Below the pieces are notes generated by a model that worked only from the letters and a program-made list of their open reading frames with translations, was not told where the DNA came from and searched no databases. Of a stretch of 64,000 nucleotides of DNA, positions 22,473-34,004 are shown one piece after another. A program made the position numbers and the translations under genes. Origin of the DNA: Aedes albopictus. Lineage: Eukaryota; Arthropoda; Insecta; Diptera; Culicidae. Numbering within the stretch: the first letter of the stretch is position 1; every line of letters starts with the position of its first letter. The stretch lies in the NCBI RefSeq assembly GCF_035046485.1, contig NC_085138.1:429833265-429897264 (forward strand), given 5' to 3'.

Positions 22473-25326
22473 TAGAAGACTTTTGAAGTAAAATAGCTCC
22501 GTATCCTATTTTACAAGCATCTGTGTGTAACTCTGTTTGTGCATATGGACTATACAGTTTCAACGTAGGCTCATTACATAACGCATCTTTGAGCTTTTTT
22601 ACGGCCTCTCTTTCCTTTGGACCAAATGAAAATACCATTTCTTTTCGTAATAAATCGGTAAGTGGTTTGGCAATAATTGAATATCCTTCTACAAACTTCC
22701 GAAAATAGCCAGTTAGCCCCAAAAATTGTTGAATCTCCTTGAAATTTGTGGGTTCTCGAAAATTATACACAGCTAAAGTTTTATCTGGAGTTGGGCGAAT
22801 CACACCATTATCAATTACATGCCCCAAATGTTCAATTTTTGTCTTTAGTAGTTGACATTTCTTCCATTTTATTTTCAAACCATGTTTCGCCGCTATCTCT
22901 AAAACCATTTTTAATCTCTCCAAAGCCTCCTTTTCATCTTTCGCAAGAATAAGCAAATCATCAATGTAAATAATTACAATTTTTCTCTCTATAAGCTCTC
23001 GAAAGATATCGTTAATAAAACGCTGAAATACTGTTGGTGAAATACTCAACCCAAACGGAGTTTTAAGGAACTCGTATTGCCCGCAAGGAGTGACAAAAGT
23101 CGTAAATTTTATGCTCGCCTCATCTACGGGAACGTGAAAAAATCCATTCTCAAGATCTAATGTTGAAAATACTCTCGCGGAATGAAGATCATCTATTATA
23201 TCCTCTATCAATGGTATTGGAAAATGATCCCGCACGATCAATTTGTTGAGTTTTCTGTAATCAACGCACAGACGCCTGGTCCCATCCTTTTTGTGCGCTA
23301 AAACAATTGGGCTGCTGTATTCAGAAGTACTCGACCTGATAATTCCCTCTTCCAACCAATTGGCTATCTGTTCATCCACTATCTGCTTTTCTAGGGGAGC
23401 TAGTCTTCGTGGTAGCTGCTGTATGGGTGAATCATTTTTTAATACAATTTTCAATTTTACTCTTGTCTCTGCGTTTTGATGTGGAGTGTAATTTTCAATT
23501 AAATTTTTAACTTTATCGCGAATCTCAACGTCGTTGATATGCTTCAACGGGTCATCTTGAATCTCATCTGTTGTGATTCTCAAAGCAAAATTTTCCTCTT
23601 TAGGATGAAATTTAGCACCCTCAGCCGTGACACTGACGTCACCGTACATCAATAAATTCCTCCCAATTATCACACTCTGCGGCATATCTACTTCGGCGAG
23701 AATATCAAAAACTATGCAGAGAGGAGTGTGCTCTATTTGTACGTCGACCCGAGCTGTACCCAAAGTCCAAATAGTGCCATTCAGCGTTGTTAGTCTCTTC
23801 TTCTCAGTTTCATCAACTATCAGATTTAATTTATTAGCCCAATCCTCTCGCAACAGAGACACATCAGCCCCAGAATCGAAGAATGCTTCTACAAGGCAGT
23901 CGTTTAAAATAACAGTCATGTAAGTCCCCTTCGAAACCGTTGAGGATTTACAAACATTAACTTGTCTTTCGCCAAACCTTCTAGGGCATTCCCTCGCTAA
24001 ATGACCAACTTTACCACAACTATAACATGCTGTTGATTTTGGTACACTATTAAATCTGTTTGGCGATCTTGGTTTATAAACACCCTCCGAACGAGAATTC
24101 CCGTACCTCTTTTCTGTATTAGTAGGTGTCAATCGCCTATCCCTATTATACTTGCTATCTTTAATTCCCTGATAAATCCGTAATTTGTCTCTGAATGCGC
24201 TTACCGAATTTGCTCCATAGAGCAGCATCTTATCCGGGCCATTATCATTGATTCCGTTTATCGTGTAGGTAATAATCGACTCGGAATCAATTTGTGCCTT
24301 TGCGCCAATCTCTCTCATTACCAAAAAGTATTCGAGAATATTTTCTCCCAAGTGCCTTTTTCGTGCTCTGAGTCTCTCATGAACTAAAGCGCTATTTTCT
24401 CTATGCGCAAACTCATCGATCAAAAAATCTCTGAGAGACCACCAATTGGTAAGGTGGTGAGCACTATTGAGTGACATCTTCGCCAAACCGACCAACTTGC
24501 GCTTCGCCACAACAAATTTACGCAAATCAGTTAGACCGATCGTTTCAGCCATCTCCTCGAAATCATAGATCCATTTGTGCACTGGGTAATGATCGGTACC
24601 AGAAAATTCAGAAAAGGCAGATTCAACTTCACTTACCGTCAAACGATGATCAGAGCCTTCGTAACAATTGTCACGCGATGTCCTGTAGCGCATTTCCGCG
24701 GTTGGCCAAGTGTTTCGCACACCACCGACGGACCTTTCCGGCACATTACAATTTCTAGCGGTAGAGTAATCGTTGAACATACTATGCGGTGCACTAAATT
24801 GAATGGAATTGCCTTCGTTATCGTTCCTCATAGCCCTTGAAAAACTATCATCCCCTCGACCGTTGCCGAAAGGAATATTGGTTGCACTTATCACACTTCT
24901 TTGTTCATCATGTCCCAATATTTCACTACCGCGTCTTTCTATTGCTTGGTAAGCATGCACGCCATTTGGCGTACTGCAACTTGGAGGAGCCGCATTATTG
25001 GTACGCTCATCTTCCAATGCACTGTTTAGTCTAAGTCTGGAATTCTCCATCCTCAAACTATCAATTTCATTTCGCATAGCAGTCATTTGTTCATTCAAAT
25101 TCACAACACTCATGTTCGAGAAATTCAGTTGGTCAATCATACGCGTGAAAGTATTATTGTTCGGATCAAATGGTGGTAGACCATAGTGCATCACTGGTGG
25201 TTGAGGTAAAGGGTGATGAGGTGGGATTAAGGGAGGAGGTTGAAGATATTGCTGATGGGACGGAGGTGCTCCGTTCCCATATGGTGGTAAATTTGCCATC
25301 ACTATGGTTCGCAAATTTGCGAGCAC
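22417..25326 (-). pseudogene. Gypsy gag-protease-reverse transcriptase ORF, frameshifted at its end
   Basis: A 969-residue ORF joins gag and pol without a frame change. Pro-rich N-terminus (15-55), coiled-coil-like 65-100, capsid-like region 225-390, zinc knuckle C434-x2-C437-x4-H442-x4-C447, protease FFDSGAD at 482-488, RT from about 640 with LCVDYRKLN (686-694) and catalytic YIDD at 787-790, and the first part of RNase H. The frame is lost near 22430-22440 at a run of T (A on the coding strand). The true start may be the Met at residue 11. Gag packages the RNA, protease matures Gag-Pol, RT copies RNA to DNA in cytoplasmic particles. Confidence 0.95.
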
Positions 25327-25695
25327 AATTGTTCACTACAATGCGAATTATTTGCACTTCTTCTTCGAGTCCGCTGGTTCGATCCGCTTTGACCAGCTAA
25401 CAATTTATTTTGGCGCCACACACAAAGTAGGCTGTTTGCACAGCTGAGCGCGTACTTTTTGAAAACGCACCTTCGTGCGCTTTGACACGTTGATGAAAGA
25501 GAAAAAAAATCTAATAGTTCACTCGTTGCCTATATTTTAGTTCACTTTTAATTCAATTTTAGTTCAAATTTTCACTTAAATTCAATGTTCTAATTCAAAC
25601 TAATCACTAAGTTTCTATAACTAAACTCTATTTACACTTTTCTTCACTTATTCTCAATCTTCTCGTGCCCTTTGACACACTTGCGATTCCGACAC

Positions 25696-25713
25696 TTCCC
25701 GGACGACCCCCAA
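25696..25713 (-). promoter_or_regulatory. Putative primer binding site (tRNA-Pro-like)
   Basis: Immediately inside the 5' LTR the element strand reads TTTGGGGGTCGTCCGGGA. The known tRNA-Pro primer site of gammaretroviruses is TGGGGGCTCGTCCGGGAT, so this matches except for one missing C. It begins 2-3 bases from the LTR edge, as expected. Assignment to tRNA-Pro is inference. Confidence 0.6.
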
Positions 25714-25715
25714 AT

Positions 25716-25984
25716 TGTTGGCTTATCTATCCAACCAAGATTGGGAAGACGTTCGGATCGCTTGCACACTTGAAACACTTCAAATACTTTCAACCGTTTA
25801 TTCACGATAACAATTCTCGCGCACTCTCGCAATAGGATACTTCCTTTGCCTTCTCCAATGTAAGAACTGCCCGTGCACTTTCTTAGGTTCCCTTATATAG
25901 CTCATCTGCCCGTACATTGGAGAAGGCAAACTGGCTGAAGTGACAATGGTTCACAAAATAATCAGTTGCTTCATAATAATTCTA
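25716..25984 (-). repeat. Gypsy 5' LTR, lacking the outer 3 bases
   Basis: 269 bp aligned with the left LTR with three substitutions (near 25740, 25781 and 25933). The outer terminus stops at TAGAATTATT; the TGT that begins the other LTR is missing and the flank reads GGCA, so the terminus was eroded or mis-inserted. Confidence 0.92.
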
Positions 25985-26330
25985 TGCCAAGTTTCTGAAA
26001 ATAAACCTTCCAAGTCTCTTGCTAGAAATTTTTAAGAAATTCAGTAAAAGTCTTGGAAAAACGTCTATTAAAAAACCACACTAGAAATAATACAGTAGTT
26101 TTCGAAGGACTTAACCGAGGTTCTTGAAAACAAAATAGCACTAATTCGGCTCAAGATTTCATTCAGCATTTATTTATAAAGATCTTGTCTGAAATTTTCC
26201 AAAAACATTCTGAGGAAGAAATATTCCGAGTCGAATAACTATGTCACATCATAGACATAGACATGGTGAAAAAAAATAATGAAGAGTACATACGCCCCTT
26301 GGAATTGCTATGAAAAGTACGACAGTTTTT
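25985..26330. other. Interior of the outer hAT-type element
   Basis: AT-rich, with short AAGTTTCTGAAA/AGTTCTTG-like degenerate repeats. No coding sequence. Confidence 0.35.
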
Positions 26331-26499
26331 TTTGACGAATTTGAAAATTTGAAACAATAATGAACATGTGCACCGTGGAGCAATTTATTTCCAAAAAGTG
26401 CACCGCGAGCCGAAATGCCTGAAAACCCCTGATTTAGAGGATTCATTGCCTTTTCCACATATTGACCATTGTTTTATTCATACCAGTCAAAGTGTCACG

Positions 26500-27205
26500 C
26501 GCATAGCGGCAGGATGCCAAATCCAGCCAAAATAATGTAGGACCTTTGTGCTTTCAGATGAGTGGCAGAATAAGTTTCTGGAGACATTTCTTCCGGTATA
26601 TTTCGACGTTCAAACTTGGGACGGTGAAAAAAGGTGTCGATTTCATACCACATTGACAAATTGCTTGCCAATCCAACACTTTTTCGGAACATCCGTGCCA
26701 CGCTTCACAGTGAAAAACTGTGCCCCTGTAAGTCGTAGTCCAATTTGACATACGTTTCATCACCCATGATTATGCACATGTAATTTTTGCTCAAAACATC
26801 GTCGTACAGTTTCCAAGCCCGAGTTTTCACAGAATCCGCCAGAATTTGACCCCGTTTTGGACATTTCTGTTTTAGGTAGGTCTTCAGGGAATTACGCTCC
26901 TTGGTGCACTGAACCATAAAAACAGTCGTTCCACACTTTTTTGCGCAATCTCTGATAGATACCTGCTATTTTCCTCTAACGATTTTGCAAATTTTGCTGT
27001 TCAAATTTAACTTGGACACACCTGTTTTTTTGTCGCGTCCGGGTGATTCTTTCAGTGTGTTATGCATACCGAATCGTTTGATAGCATTTTGGACAACAAA
27101 AACCCTAACACATTCAACTTTTGCTAATTTTCTTAGCGATAATCATTTTTCATTGCAGTACCTGGTCACAATCGTTTTTCGCTTCTCTTCAGTAAACCCT
27201 CGCAT
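26500..27205 (-). pseudogene. Mariner-type (ITmD37E-like) transposase pseudogene
   Basis: Minus-strand translation starts with MRGFTEEKRKTIVTRY at 27205 and shows a helix-turn-helix region (LSLRKLAKVECV), then KCPKRGQ, ILADSVKTRAWKLYDDVLSK (about 26840), the catalytic-domain block IIMGDETYVKLDY (about 26760) and QAICQCGMKSTPF...IYRKKCLQK (about 26570). Several in-frame stops and frame changes make it dead. The GDETYVK(L)DY block followed by QAIC.CG.(K/R)S is the pattern of mosquito ITmD37E mariners as I remember them. The normal protein is about 340 residues; the DLASCHY region and C-terminus are not visible here. It lies just outside the hAT target duplication at 26439. Confidence 0.8.
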
Positions 27206-27229
27206 TGTTTCGCCTGAGGAAAAACTTTA

Positions 27230-27914
27230 ACTTTTAATGAAGGTTATCGATTATTTACAACGTTAGCAACACATCGACACATAGCATTTGACAAAATAAG
27301 GCATAGTCTTTTTAATACAGAGCCTCAAAGGTGTACTCATAATTAACGATACAGTCCTTATACATGTCAATAGTTGCTCCTCCGTGATTGATCTGAGCTG
27401 GTATCAATTGCACTGAGATCCAAATGAATAAGGGCTGAGACACTCGACTTATTCTCAAAGTGGAATTTAAGCAGCTCATACATTATTATTATTAGTTTTA
27501 TTAAGGAGATTTTCAGCCCGCGGATGGTTCATCTCCAAAGCTCATACATTTTTTTTATCAATAGCGGCGCCGGTCACGTCTTTATAGTCAGTTGGGAAGG
27601 GAAAGGAATGTTAGAGTGTGCTGGTTGTTGCTACTAAAGCCCGAGAGCACCTCTGCATCCCCAAAACCAGCACGGACTGGGGTATTTGTTGGACGGAAAG
27701 GATGAAAGAACTTGGGATTCACCGTTGGGTCGGTGATGCGATCCATGGATTGGGGATGTTCGTAGGGTGATAGATTGTCTGGTGATTCCTATGAAGCACA
27801 AGCGGCACAGTTCGCTTTGGTTGCATAACTTGTAGGCGTTATATACACTGTGCTCTGGATTTTGGAAGGAAGGGAAACTATTTTTGCAGTTCGTTTCTGG
27901 TTCTAGCAATGGCT
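27230..27914. other. Unassigned stretch
   Basis: Contains ATTATTATTATTAG...GAGATTTTCAGCCCGCGG at 27480-27530, which resembles 7530-7585 and looks like the 3' end of a dispersed retroelement. Nothing else recognised. Confidence 0.35.
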
Positions 27915-27924
27915 ATGAACCTAT

Positions 27925-28086
27925 GAATATACAATACATGAGTAGTATATGTATAAGAGCGATAGAGAGAGAGAGAAAGTTGATAAAAAGATACAAAGTA
28001 GGATGAAAGGGACGGGCCAGCGATTGAACCCATGACCTTCTGCATACGAATCAGAAGTGGTAGCCACTAGACCACCAAGCCCGTCA
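27925..28086 (-). mobile_element. tRNA-derived SINE
   Basis: On the minus strand GGGCTTGGTGGTCTAGTGGC (A box region, about 28064-28083) is followed 40 bases on by B box GGTTCAATCG (28021-28030), then TGGCCCGTCCC. A simple TCTCTCTC tail lies at about 27960-27975. Order and spacing are those of a tRNA-headed SINE (Feilai-like in mosquito terms). A target duplication was not resolved. Confidence 0.6.
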
Positions 28087-28870
28087 ATATGAGCCTTTTG
28101 GCTCATGAATTATCAAATCTGGTGAAAGTGAATTCAGGGTTGTCGATCCCGTCGCCATATATAACATCAATCATATAACATATAACACGCCATATATAAC
28201 ATCAATCGTCAGCGGCAACGATATGGCAGAACATAAGGTCAATGATGATCGGAAAACAGATGTAGCTATTTTGCACGCAAAAATATCCGCCAGCACTCCA
28301 AGATATACATCCAAATGATGCAGGCTGCGCAGCCAACCATGAGGGTGCGACGTGTACTAGCCCCTCTCTGAAGTAATGCCTTCTTGGTGGTTCCTGAGAG
28401 ATGAAGGGTTTAGCGACCATAGGAATGTTGTTTAGTGGGTCGAGGAAAGAGTAATCCTGGCTTTTACTTTTTCGTAGATGACGGTCCTTAACCCACCCTC
28501 TACCGGGACCTCCCAGTTTAGATGTGTGTTGAGCAGATTATTCCATGGTTGAGAAGAAAAATAGACGGTAACGGACGAAAAAAATGATACCAGAAGCCGC
28601 ACGCTGGTATCGGAGATCCGGAAAAGCAGTGAGCGATGCAGAGAACCAAGAGCAGCCGAAACATGAATCCAACGCAAACAGAAAAGAGAGCATAAGGAAA
28701 ATGTGGGCATCGACAGTGATGGAAACTTGTCAACATACTAAACAATGGTGGCTGCCTGGTGGGGAGAGCACTTCGATGAATTGTTGAACAGTGGGAATCG
28801 AAAAGCGGTAGACAGAATTCAAATCGACGATGACAGACAGGCTATAAAATCTCCATACATACATACATAC
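28087..28870. other. Unassigned stretch
   Basis: Two tandem CATATATAACATCAATC copies at 28155-28208 and an ATGAGCCTTTTGGCTCAT palindrome at 28089-28106 that also occurs (GTGAG...) near 6241. A (CATA)n tract ends at 28870. No coding domain seen. Confidence 0.35.
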
Positions 28871-31562
28871 TAGACCGGGTCAACATGGCCATTTTTTCGG
28901 AACAAAGGTTTTTCGATGCCTAGTATGGTCCCAAACAACTGTGCAAAATTTGGGCGTGATTGGTTGCGTCCCCGCATTCCGCATTGCATTTGAAATTTGT
29001 ATGGAGTTTTATATAGGAAAACATACTTTTTAGCATTTGTCTCCTGAGAGGTTCAGATTTGTCGTGAACTATATAACCAACGATGTTAAAGTATAGTCAA
29101 GGGGATGCCGATAAACTTTGCCAAAAAGAGTAAGGTGCTAGAGTGACTCTAAAAAAAGTTATTAATGTTCAAAGTTTGATACCTCAGTGCAACTGATGAA
29201 AATCATTTTTTCTGCCAACACTGCTGGTGCTTCAAAAGATCAATTCATCCTTGATTTATATTCTGACATTTCATAGAACAACAACCCCCAATTTTATCAA
29301 CAAAAATATCAAGCTAGTGATTTGCGGTCGATTTACCAATAATTTTTCAATTCCAAACAAAATTCGTATCGTTTTAGGTCTGGTTTGCTCTTGGAGAATG
29401 GTTCCGGACATATTCTAGAGAAGTACCGGTATATCCATCTTTCTGTGACAATAACACCTTCGAAAGTAATCAGCATATGTGGACTTCGGAACGCACCTTC
29501 TATTGGCTATAATCCTCAATCTCACAGGTGCTATCCGTTAAGGCAAATTACGTAACGCTAAAATTGGCCATTTCAGACTCCCTCCCCCCCCCCCCCCCCC
29601 CTTCGTAACGCTTTTTGTATGGAAGCGCGAAAAATTTTGTATGGGTCGTAACGCTACGCTGGACTCCCCCCCCCTCCCCCTATAGCGTTACGTAATTTGT
29701 GTACGATGCCAAACATCCTAACCGTAAACTATGTAGACTTTATTTTGGCCTCCTCCCCCCACCCCCTTCGTATACTTTTGTCTACACAAAATTTTCGAAA
29801 TTATCCGCATAAGGAAGCGGAGCAGACAATCGTTTGAAAAATTCAATGAGTAGAAAGACCGATGATTGGAATAACCTGTGGGAAAGGAAACCAGTATACG
29901 GGAAATCTCTGTTACATTGGTTCCACAACTACATATCGTCTGGGGGATTGTTGCGTCTCAGTGGCTAACTGGTCACTCTGCGGTACCTGACAACTTTATC
30001 GATCTATATCGAACTAGGTTTGAACTTGTCGACAGAACGGTTCATCTAGACATGCCTTTGGTTAGCCTGCACTTTTCTGCGTGATGGTGCACCGATCAGT
30101 TCATCATCGCAGTCCCACACTGAAATACAACTAATTCCAATCTCCAAGGAGATAACCCCGTGTCAATTACTACACTGTTGGTCCAAATTTGTGAATGTTT
30201 AAACTTCAGACCAATCACCAGCTTCTCAGAGAATCTTGACGATCTCTAACCCCTCACACCTGCACATTTTTAGTGTCAGGGTCACTACAAGCATCACCGG
30301 ACGTCACCACAACTCCTATCAACCACCTCAGTCACCCAGTTAACATTAGTCCAACGGAAGGTCCGGAAAATTGGAAATGTTGGAGACAGGAGTATCTGAG
30401 CCGATAATCGGAACTAGCCCTAATCAAGCTAACCCACCCTGGAGCAGATGCTGTAGTTACTTTGCGGACAGCAAAAGGGGAGCTCAAACTACCGGTGGAA
30501 AAGTTTTGCATCCAACCGCGATGATTAGGGAGATCTAGTTCTACTTCAATTCTCAAAATTGACACATAATTGGATAACTATCCTTCATTGATTGTTAGTG
30601 TCAAGAAGTAATGAATAAAATGTTAGTCAGTTGAACAAACTATGTAACAATCTTTAATTCGAACCGATAACCGATGCCGTATCCGCTTGGTATTAATCAA
30701 AGTGTCGTTTAGTTGGTTTTTGTTCGAAGAGCTCACGCAATCATCCTTTGATATGAGGAGCTAGACTATGATCGGTTCATTTGGCTAAAAACGAAGTTAT
30801 TAGCAGGTTTTGTGTGGGGGGTTCACTGATCCGTTATCCAGAAAATGATTAGTCGACCGCTGAAACCGTGATGAGATCAAGGATCATAACTTGCTAATCG
30901 AAGGTGCGTTCCGAAGTCCACATATGCTGATATTTATTATTTTCGATGGTGTAACCGGTCGCAGAAAGATGGATGCACCGATACTCCTCTAAAATACTTT
31001 TGGAACCATGCTCCAAAAGCACCAGACGACCTAAAATGATAAAAAAACGTTTTGATTTGTAAAAAAAAGGAAAAAATAGGATGAAAACCGCTAGCTTGAT
31101 TGGTGTTTGTTGATGAAAATTGGGGTGGTTGTTCCATGACATGTCAGAATATAAATCAAGGATGAATTGATCCTTTGAAGGAACAGCAGTGTTGGCAGAA
31201 AAAATGATTTTCAGCAGTTGCATTGAGGTATCCAACTTTGAATATTAATAACTTTTTTCAGAGTCACTCTAGCACCTTGCTCTTTTTGGCAAAGTTTATC
31301 AGCATCCCCTTAGCTATACTTTAACACCGTTGGTTACATAGTTCAAAACAAAGTTGAGCCTCTCAGGAGAGAAATGCTAAAAAGCATGTTTTTCTATATA
31401 AAACTCCATACAAATTTCAAATGCAATGCGGAATGCGGGGATGCAACCAAACGCGCCCAAATTTTACACAGCTGTTGTGGACCATAATAGGCATCTAAAG
31501 AACTTTGTTCCGCGATGATATGATCAAATCTGAATTTTCCCATACAACGTTGACCCACTCTA
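28871..31562. mobile_element. hAT-like element with ~660-bp inverted arms, 2.7 kb
   Basis: The left arm (28871-29520) recurs inverted at 30894-31562; shared blocks include GCATTCCGCATTGCATTTGA, AAGTATAGTCAAGGGGATGC and AATCAAGGATGAATTGATC. Outer ends are TAGACCGGGTCAACATGG and, inverted, TAGAGTGGGTCAACGTTG. ATACATAC flanks both sides (28863-28870, 31563-31570); it is low complexity, so the 8-bp duplication is weaker evidence than elsewhere. No transposase in the 1.4-kb centre. Confidence 0.75.
29536..29708. mobile_element. TTACGTAACGC MITE with poly(C) tract
   Basis: AAATTACGTAACGCTAAAAT at the left faces TAGCGTTACGTAATTTG at the right. C-runs at 29582-29602 and 29667-29676 lie inside. Same family as 43377-43545, with worn traces near 9310, 33045 and 49865. 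Confidence 0.6.
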
Positions 31563-31679
31563 ATACATACATGCATACATTTATTTGCTCAACATCACAT
31601 TTAACCTTTCAGCACTCGCGCCAATTTTTGTAACGCGAGCAGTCGCGCGTTGTACTTTGTACAACACCCATACATTCTG

Positions 31680-32860
31680 AAATATCTAAGGATCCTGATT
31701 GTTTAGAGGAGGACTGTCTTTGGCAAAGTTGTTGTGAATTTCATGGGCTACTTGATGCTGACAAAGTTGATTCGTAATACGTCCACTAGGTGGCGCTAGT
31801 GAGCAATTTCATGTTATATCTTATATCTCAGGATCCTGATGTCTTAGAAAGATGGTGTCTTCGGCAAAGTTGTTTGGTAGGTAAACGGCTTACAGATTAT
31901 TGGCCGTTTAATTGGAAATTCCACCACTAGGCGGCGCCAGTGAGCAAATAAACTTTATATCCTATGTATCTCGGGAACCTGATAACTTAGAAAGATGGTG
32001 TCTTCGACAAAGTTGTTTGGTAGGTAAAGTACTTACGGATGATTCGCAGTTTAATTTGAAATTTCATCACTTGGCGGCGCTAGTGAGCATGTAAATATTA
32101 TATATTATGTATCTCTGAACCCTTATTACTTAGAAAGATAGTGTCTTCGGCATAGATGTTTGGTTTTAAATGCCACCACTAGGAGGCGCTAGTGAGCATG
32201 TAAATTTTTAATCTCATGTAGCTCAGGATTCCGATTAAAAAGGCACGGGACATCGTTTTCAGCCAGAGGCTGTACAGACTGAACAGAATTTAACACTAGA
32301 CCATGGACACGACATACATTACATACACCAGTGGATAGTATGATGCGGTTACACGCTTGGTAACGCTAACCGAATGGCCACGAAGCTCCACTTTACTCAG
32401 AAAGATGGTGTCTTCGGCAAAGTTGTTTGGTAGATCAAGGACCAAATGGAGGAAAAGTTACCTCTCGTGCCGACCTTCTAAAAGATCGAAAACTTACAGA
32501 TAGTTGTCCGTTTGAATCGTAATTTCACCACTAGATGACGCTAGTGAACATAAAAAATGTATATGCAATAGTTCTCAGGATCCTGGTTACTAGAAGGGAG
32601 ATGGTGGTTTCGGCAAAGTTGTCAAATATGTTAAGTGCATTTGGTTGATGGGTCGTTGAAATCAATATTTCGCCAGTAAGTGGTGCTAATGAGTATGCAA
32701 ATTTTATATCTTATATATCTCCGAGTCTGATTACCTGGGAAGTTGATATCTTTGGCAAGGTTGGTTGGTAGATCAAGGGCTTTCAGTTGATTGACCATTT
32801 GGTTCGTGCTTCTGCCACCAGAAGACGTTAGTTGTAAATTTGCAAAAGCATGAACGTGTT
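31680..32860 (+). repeat. Satellite array, left arm (~150-bp units)
   Basis: About seven degenerate units, each with 'cttagaaagatggtgtcttcggcaaagttgtttggtag' type text, then 'ccactaggcggcgctagtgagc', then 'tatctcaggatcctgat'. I give only consensus fragments. The arrangement repeats from about 31680 to 32790. An unrelated piece (32270-32400) interrupts it. Confidence 0.85.
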
Positions 32861-33778
32861 ATTACAGGTCGGACTCGATTATCCGGAGTATTGATTTTTA
32901 TTTCACTCCGGATAATCGAATTCTCCGGATAATCGAATCACGAAAAAAAATATTAATTTGGAATTCAAAAACGTATGGAAATGTAATGTTTTTGTTGTTT
33001 TATGTGCATGAAGCAGTGACGTAGCCAGAAATTTCAAATTGGGGTACGTCCATAAATTACGTAACACAAAATTTTTATTCTTTCCCTTCCTCCTAGTCAT
33101 GCTATTTTAATGAGACCCATGAAGTTTTTGTGTTGGTCATTGCACAATGTGGAATTCTCCCTCTCCTGGTGAAGCGTAACGTAAGTTATAGGCGTTCCAT
33201 TAGAATATTGTATACTGTGGGACCTTGATTGTATTTTAGGCTGACAAATCGGCATAGATTTTTTTGTGAATTTTGAACTTTATAAAGAGGTTCTGATTCT
33301 ATCAAAGGAAACAATACAGTTAAAGGGGGTTGGTGAAGGGGTGTGCTTTATTTTCAACTTTATCAGTTCGGGTAAAAAAGGAAATGAATAGGGCTGTGGT
33401 ATTAGAAATGTACTTTTGCTATTTATAATTTATGTTGGCAAAATAGTGGCTCAGAAAATGGTGCTCTTTTGTATAACATAAAAACACAATATTGTTTTAA
33501 ATTTAAAAACCCAATTGTGTCCTGACAAACAGGAGACCGTAGACTTAGACAGTAGCTTAATTCAAAAACGATCACAATCTCGCTAACAAAATCCTTGTAG
33601 AAATCTTCAAAAGAATGCCTTGATTTTCCCCTGGAAAAATCACTGGAGGAATGCTTAGAGAAGTTTGAAAGAAGTTCCTGAATCACTACGAAAATTACTG
33701 TAATTCATAGAAGATTTCTGTAATAAAAATTTAAAAAAATCCCAGAAGAATCCATGGACAACATCCTGAAGGTCTATA

Positions 33779-33971
33779 CCCGAGCAGGAACGAATTAAAT
33801 ATCATACCAAGACAAGGTATTGAGTCATTAATAAAGATACCTCAACGAGTTATTGGTTTGGTACTGAGGACTGCTTGAGGTATTATTGAATTATAGAACA
33901 GGCACCATGTATTGTTTCAGGTTTTGCATACCTCAGTTTAATATTTTACACCTATTCTCTCCTGCTCGGGT
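33779..33971. mobile_element. CCCGAGCAGGA MITE, 193 bp, TA target
   Basis: CCCGAGCAGGAACGA and, inverted, CCCGAGCAGGAGAGA ends with TA on both sides (33777-33778, 33972-33973). Complete and short, it shares its terminus with the TACCCGAGCAG repeats at 6552, 8242, 9610 and 12688, implying that those too are TA-targeting DNA elements. Confidence 0.75.
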
Positions 33972-34004
33972 ATCTGGGAGTTCCTGGAGAAAGCCCTAAA
34001 CATT

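Larger units (their letters stand above)
12838..25984 (-). mobile_element. Ty3/gypsy LTR retrotransposon, defective
   Basis: Two direct LTRs (12838-13109 and 25716-25984) bracket a minus-strand gag-protease-RT-RNase H-integrase region. Gene order with integrase last is the Ty3/gypsy (Metaviridae) order. No envelope-like ORF follows integrase: only about 17 bases separate the pol stop from the LTR. The copy is broken by a frameshift near 22430-22440 and by the 7,748-bp insertion in integrase. LTR difference is 3 in 269 positions, so the insertion is fairly recent. No target duplication is visible: the left flank ends GGGTA and the right flank begins TGCCA. Confidence 0.95.
9002..26431. mobile_element. 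hAT-type element bloated to 17.4 kb by nested insertions
   Basis: The left end CAGCGGTTTTCAGATCGTGC leads into repeated GTGCACCGCGG blocks. The right end, inverted, reads CAGGGGTTTTCAGGCATTTC and also carries GTGCACCGCGAG and GTGCACCG. The 8-bp target ATTTAGAG is present exactly at 8994-9001 and 26432-26439. CAGNGGTTTTCA ends with an 8-bp duplication are hAT hallmarks. Between them lie the gypsy element and older repeats; I find no hAT transposase, so it was probably non-autonomous before it was filled. The two ends are 17 kb apart and chance agreement of ends plus an 8-bp duplication is unlikely. Confidence 0.8.

Noticed and set aside
29227..29418. Coding potential in the arms of the 28871-31562 element
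   Set aside because: ORFs occur in both arms in inverted sense and carry no known domain.
31680..32860. CRISPR-like array
   Set aside because: Units are long, degenerate, contiguous and without unique spacers, and the genome is eukaryotic.
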